DNA of 37,576 nt from Acidihalobacter sp. (GTDB lineage Bacteria; Pseudomonadota; Gammaproteobacteria; DSM-5130; Acidihalobacteraceae). This document shows positions 34,419 through 37,576 of the stretch, one piece after another; the stretch's first letter is position 1, and every line of letters begins with the position of its first letter. Below the pieces are notes generated by a model. It ran no database searches. It was not told the origin of the DNA and worked only from the letters and a program-made list of their open reading frames with translations. The position numbers and the translations under genes are program-made. The stretch spans positions 1 to 37,576 of the forward strand of contig JALUXU010000059.1 in assembly GCA_027013225.1 (NCBI GenBank), written 5' to 3'.

Positions 34419-34907
34419 ATGACCCTAAGAATACTCAGTGTGCTGTCTGGCGCCGGATTTACTTTTGAGACGGAAAAATTGCTCGAACCGTTGGCGGACA
34501 AGGCATCCTTCATTGTATTGAACACATGGTTCGGCGGACGATTGGATGAGCATCGATTCAATATGGCCGAGTATATTTCTGTGCCGAGCTTTCCTACCGT
34601 CACCCAGCCATCCAGGATGCAGGCGGTTCGCGCATTCTGGCAGACGTACCGCATCGCGCTACGCGCCTTCGAATCGCACCGCCCTGACCTGGCGGTGGTC
34701 GTGGGTTGCAGCCATGCGGTGCCGGTCTTTTTGGCCGCGCGCCGAACAGGCGTGGCCACCGTTTTCGTGGAAAGCATCACCCGCTGTGACCAGCTCTCGC
34801 TGACCGGCAAACTGGTGCGCGCTCTGCGCTTGACCGATCTGTTCATCGTGCAATGGCCCGAATTGCAAAAACACTATCCGGGCGCGCAATTGGGGAGCAT
34901 ATTGTGA
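34419..34907 (+). CDS. PssD/Alg14-like glycosyltransferase membrane-anchor subunit
   Basis: Half of a split GT28-type glycosyltransferase: Alg14-like proteins anchor and supply the acceptor site for an Alg13-like catalytic partner. The 162 residues start ILSVLSGAGFTFETEKLLEPL, a variant of the N-terminal glycine-rich acceptor loop. DLAVVVGCSHAVPVFLAARRTG follows, then the conserved FVESITRCDQLSLTGKLVRAL and FIVQWPELQKHYPGAQLGSIL, the usual C-terminus. The stop overlaps the GTG of the partner gene. In rhizobia PssD-PssE adds glucuronic acid; the same donor here is plausible but unproven. Confidence 0.85.
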   Translation: MTLRILSVLSGAGFTFETEKLLEPLADKASFIVLNTWFGGRLDEHRFNMAEYISVPSFPTVTQPSRMQAVRAFWQTYRIALRAFESHRPDLAVVVGCSHAVPVFLAARRTGVATVFVESITRCDQLSLTGKLVRALRLTDLFIVQWPELQKHYPGAQLGSIL

Positions 34908-35371
34908 TTCTGGTCACCGTCGGCACCACCATGCCTTTCGATGAATTGCTCGCAGAAGTCGACCGGCTCGCCGAAAAAGGTTTTTTCGAGGGCACGCTGC
35001 TCGTGCAGTCCGGACAATCGAAATACCGTATGCGGCATGGCGAGCAATTCGTCGGCCGCCCCGGGCTTCAGGATCTGATCGATCAAAGTGATATGGTCAT
35101 CACCCACGGCGGCGCGACCGTGATCCAGCTTCTATTGTCCGGCAAGCCGTTCGTGGCCTTTCCCAATCCGCGCGCCGCCGGCGATCACCAAACGGCGTTT
35201 CTGTGCCAAGTGTCCGAGGTCATGGATATTTCATGGAGTCGGGATGTCGCCGACCTGGAGCGCCTTTGCACAGAACGCAGAAAAACAGGGCCGGCGCGAA
35301 ATGACGGCGCGTTTCCCAAGGCCGCTTCTCTGATTGAAAATTTCGCGCGCCACAAAAAAGACGATATGTGA
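34904..35371 (+). CDS. PssE/Alg13-like glycosyltransferase catalytic subunit
   Basis: Donor-binding half of the split glycosyltransferase. The 155 residues from GTG 34904 begin ILVTVGTTMPFDELLAEVDRLA, the Alg13 start. They keep QSGQSKYRM, LIDQSDMVITHGGATVIQLLLSGKPFVAFPNP, the GT28 UDP-sugar site with HGG, and GDHQTAFLCQVSEV. The GTG overlaps the PssD stop by three bases; the longer frame from 34853 is rejected because it lies inside PssD and similarity begins at the GTG. It is the last intact gene of the locus. No clear terminator follows. Confidence 0.88.
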   Translation: MILVTVGTTMPFDELLAEVDRLAEKGFFEGTLLVQSGQSKYRMRHGEQFVGRPGLQDLIDQSDMVITHGGATVIQLLLSGKPFVAFPNPRAAGDHQTAFLCQVSEVMDISWSRDVADLERLCTERRKTGPARNDGAFPKAASLIENFARHKKDDM

Positions 35372-36277
35372 GGGTGAATATCGATCACTCAGACTTAAAT
35401 CATTGGCCTTGTCAATCATGTCGATCGCAAACGGATACAACGCCTCATGAGATTGGTGGGCCTGCTCCAGTGACGCCAGGTTCTCATGCCCGTCGTCCAT
35501 TTCCGCAGTACAAGGCCTGTTCCTATTGGCCAAGGGGCCTTGCTATCACACGCCCCCGCCGCTGGTCGAGTGCAGTTTTTGACCTGCCAGTCGTATTCCA
35601 GGGAAGGCCAGAGGGTTGTCAGGTCTTCGGACAATGGAGTCAGACGATTTGGCATGGGCCGGTGTCATGCGGATGCAGGGCGTGCATTCAAAGCATACCG
35701 TTACGCGAGTATAGATATGGATTAAACGACAGCAAGGGGCGGCATGGGAGGTGCGAGGCTCAAACTGCGCTCATGCCATGAGAAGTGAGGTCATGCCGTA
35801 GGACATCGCGATCCCAAATCTTTGTTTGTGAATAGTGTCGAAAAATCTTACACACTTTTTAAGCACATGTATTAGACAAGAATCTCTGACGTTGTCTCAT
35901 GGTATTTGCCTGTTCATTCGTCTGTTCCTTTGTCATGTCAAGCGCCTTGGCTCAGGGCCTGTACGGCAGATGGTGACGGTGGATCATGCGGATATACGTG
36001 GATTGGTGACCACCGGACTTCACTGCGTCGCGGAGCTGGCCTTGATCTAACGTCAGGGTTCATCGGCCGGGGGGCTCGTGTGATATCGTCCCGTTATGCC
36101 CTATTCGAAGCGAACGGTCTGCAGGACAATGCAAAATTTGCGCGACATCACCGCGGGATCGTGCGTGGGTACGGCCGGTTTCTCCATCGCAATGCGGTTC
36201 TCGGGCGTGCCAGTACGCCTGAAAAACGGGCTTATCTGGCCTCCGACGAGGCGTTTACCGGTTAGGCGCGTAACGAG
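35372..36277. other. About 900 bp without a convincing gene
   Basis: Short frames on both strands show no recognisable domain, poor starts and lower G+C than the locus. Two things stand out. A minus-strand stretch (35655 down to about 35480) reads LSEDLTTLWPSLEYDWQVKN and, after a frame change, DDGHENLAS; this vaguely recalls a decayed zinc-ribbon (DUF4379-type) protein. An A/T-centred near-palindrome, TGTCGAAAAATCTTACA, lies at 35836-35852. The stretch looks like decayed accessory DNA between the polysaccharide locus and the frameshifted acetyltransferase gene. Confidence 0.5.
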
Positions 36278-36986
36278 ATGACGCGCGAACGTGAACGACT
36301 GCTCGCCGAGGCGGTGCGCCAGGCATGTATTGATGCCTGGCGTGAGGGGTATGAGTCGGCGTGTATGAGCGGGTTGTGTGCTGAAGGTGCGCTCGAAGTG
36401 GGGCTCAGTGCCGTGCAGAATCTCGATCTGACAAACGTGACCGCTCTTGGGCGGATTCCGCAGTCTGCTGCTCAATCCCAGGCCGCGACGTTCGATGGGT
36501 TTGACGTGCGCCGCGCGACGTCCGGGGATTGGCCGGCTATCTGGTCGTTTTTTCGGCCCATCGTCGAGGCCGGCGAAAGCCATCCCTATCCGTCCGATAT
36601 ATCCGAAGACGCTGCCCGCGCGGCATGGATGGACACGCCGTCCGCGACCTATGTTGCAGTGCGTGACGGTCGTGTAGTCGGCAGTTATTACCTCAAACCG
36701 AATCAGCCGGGCCGCGGCGCACATGTGTGCAATGCAGGCTATATGGGTCGATCCGGCGGCGCGCGGCGGTGGCGTCGCTACGGCGCTGTGTGTGCATTCA
36801 CAAGCTGAAGCGAGGCGACTGGGGTTTCGCGCGATGCAGTTCAATCTGGTGGTGGCGAGCAATGCGGCGGCGATCCATCTATGGCGCAAGCTTGGTTTCG
36901 AGCAAATCGGGGTGTTGCCCCGTGCGTTTGATCACGCGCGCCTGGGGCTGGTCGACGCGCTGGTGTTGTATCGCTGGCTGGATTGA
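36278..36986 (+). pseudogene. GNAT acetyltransferase gene with a one-base frameshift
   Basis: Two overlapping frames together spell one protein of about 235 residues. The first (36278-36808) holds an N-terminal helical segment (about 1-50, QACIDAWREGYESACMSGLCAEGALEVGL) and the first half of a GNAT domain (FDVRRATSGDWPAIWSFF to YYLKPNQPGRGAHVCNAGYM). The second frame continues with VDPAARGGGVATAL, the acetyl-CoA loop, AIHLWRKLGFEQIGVLP and a normal C-terminus ending at 36986. Removing one G from the GGG run at 36745-36747 restores the full protein, so this is either a recent mutation or a sequencing error. The N-terminal part resembles a small stand-alone family often mislabelled acetyltransferase, here fused to the catalytic domain. 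Not obviously linked to the polysaccharide locus. Confidence 0.8.
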
Positions 36987-37098
36987 GGCTCCGCCACGAT
37001 CTGCGCGGGCGATGGGCGCTATAACGCGATGAATTCGGGCGGCGGTCGGCGTCCAGCCGTAGCAGGCCGTGTTCCGTCCGCGGCGGCCAGATGCCTTG
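36987..37098. other. Junction between the acetyltransferase pseudogene and the IS91 fragment
   Basis: No gene or recognisable repeat is seen. It may contain the breakpoint at which the transposase gene lost its 5' part. The transposase frame is open from 37025, but residues before about 37100 do not resemble the family. Confidence 0.4.
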
Positions 37099-37099
37099 C

Positions 37100-37576
37100 C
37101 CGGCGGTATCGGAAAAGCGCCTGTCACTCACGCCCAACGGCACCATCCGCTACCAGCTCAAGACGCCCTACTGGGATGGCACCACCCATGTAATCTCTGA
37201 GCCGCTGGACTTCATAGCAAGACTGGCGGCGTTGGTGCCGAAGCCGCGTGTGAACTTGACGCGCTTCCACGGCGTGTTTGCCCCGAACAGTCGGCACAGG
37301 GCGTTGGTGACACCGGCGAAGCGGGGCAGGGGGCACAAGGACCGGGTAGCTGGTGAACCGCCAACGCCAGCCGAACGGCATACCTCGATGACATGGGCAC
37401 AGCACCTCAAACGCGTTTTCAATATCGACATCGAGACCTGCAACGCCTGCGGCGGCGCTATGAAGGTGATTGCCTGTATTGAAGACCCGGTGGTGATCAA
37501 GCAGATCCTCGATCACCTGGAGCACAAATCAGAAGCCAGTCAGCCCAGGGCGCTACCCGAAAGCCGGGCGCCGCCG
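37100..37576 (+). pseudogene. IS91-family transposase, 5'-truncated, runs off the window
   Basis: The frame from 37100 to the last base encodes the C-terminal part of an IS91-type (Y2 rolling-circle) transposase. It reads PAVSEKRLSLTPNGTIRYQL, LKTPYWDGTTHVISEPLDF, PRVNLTRFHGVFAPNS and, further on, the CNACGG-containing segment FNIDIETCNACGGAMKVIA. The N-terminal zinc finger, the HUH motif and most of the catalytic domain are missing upstream; similarity stops abruptly near 37100, probably with a small deletion. The stop codon lies beyond the window. The first ATG in this frame is 37091. It is a likely non-functional relic marking the right edge of the accessory region. Confidence 0.85.

Noticed and set aside
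9516-35371. PEP-CTERM substrate proteins
   Set aside because: Looked for a C-terminal PEP motif, hydrophobic helix and basic tail in all plausible frames; none found.
35940-35975. TTGGC...CTGT pair resembling a sigma-54 -24/-12 promoter
   Set aside because: The -12 element lacks the required GC and no gene follows at a suitable distance.
35906-36265. 119-codon plus-strand open frame before the acetyltransferase pseudogene
   Set aside because: No ribosome site, no recognisable domain and overlapping frames of similar length; treated as non-coding.
1-37576. CRISPR array, rRNA genes or a prophage
   Set aside because: No regularly spaced repeats, no rRNA-like sequence and no phage structural or integrase genes seen.

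Overview
The window looks like chromosomal DNA of a gammaproteobacterium. The support is the gammaproteobacterial order pcnB-folK-panB-panC, a complete tamA-tamB pair, and an exosortase A (XrtA/EpsH, PEP-CTERM type) exopolysaccharide locus like those of environmental, biofilm- or floc-forming proteobacteria. The exact genus cannot be read from the sequence.

Layout. (1) 1-540 is an accessory-looking left edge: an IS-end-like inverted repeat (115-243), a tRNA-Glu(CTC) gene on the minus strand with a good promoter, and a 23-bp tandem duplication that runs into the predicted pcnB start. (2) 520-4183 is a housekeeping block on the plus strand: poly(A) polymerase, the folate enzyme HPPK, and two pantothenate enzymes. 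(3) 4159-9404, minus strand, is tamB-tamA, the translocation and assembly module for outer-membrane proteins; tamB converges on panC and overlaps its 3' end. (4) 9516-35371, plus strand, is a 20-gene exopolysaccharide locus. It starts with an export lipoprotein (Wza/EpsE-like), a chain-length protein (EpsF-like), a tyrosine autokinase (EpsG-like), an outer-membrane barrel (TIGR03016-like), an ExeA-like ATPase and a polysaccharide deacetylase. From the deacetylase/FemAB junction (about 16628) to the flippase start (about 30674) consecutive genes overlap or abut at their stop/start codons. This run holds a FemAB acyltransferase, five glycosyltransferases, exosortase A fused to an EpsI domain, an asparagine-synthase-like amidotransferase, an ATP-grasp ligase, an alpha/alpha-toroid protein, an O-antigen-ligase-like membrane protein and a Wzx-like flippase. 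A secreted RIFT-barrel/toroid protein and a PssD/PssE (Alg14/Alg13-like) glycosyltransferase pair follow. (5) 35372-37576 is a decayed right edge: about 900 bp without a convincing gene, a GNAT acetyltransferase gene broken by a one-base frameshift, and the 3' part of an IS91-family transposase that runs out of the window.

Working model (inference). The glycosyltransferases build a lipid-linked repeat that the flippase exports. The ligase-like protein polymerises or transfers it, and the chain-length/kinase pair with the export lipoprotein and outer-membrane barrel sends it to the surface. The deacetylase, FemAB protein, amidotransferase and ATP-grasp ligase probably decorate the sugars or attach amino groups. 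XrtA would process PEP-CTERM proteins encoded elsewhere, since none is seen here. The priming glycosylphosphotransferase and the PrsK/PrsR regulators usual for such loci are also absent from the window. Base composition jumps from about 50% to above 70% G+C inside the FemAB gene, which suggests the locus is a mosaic.
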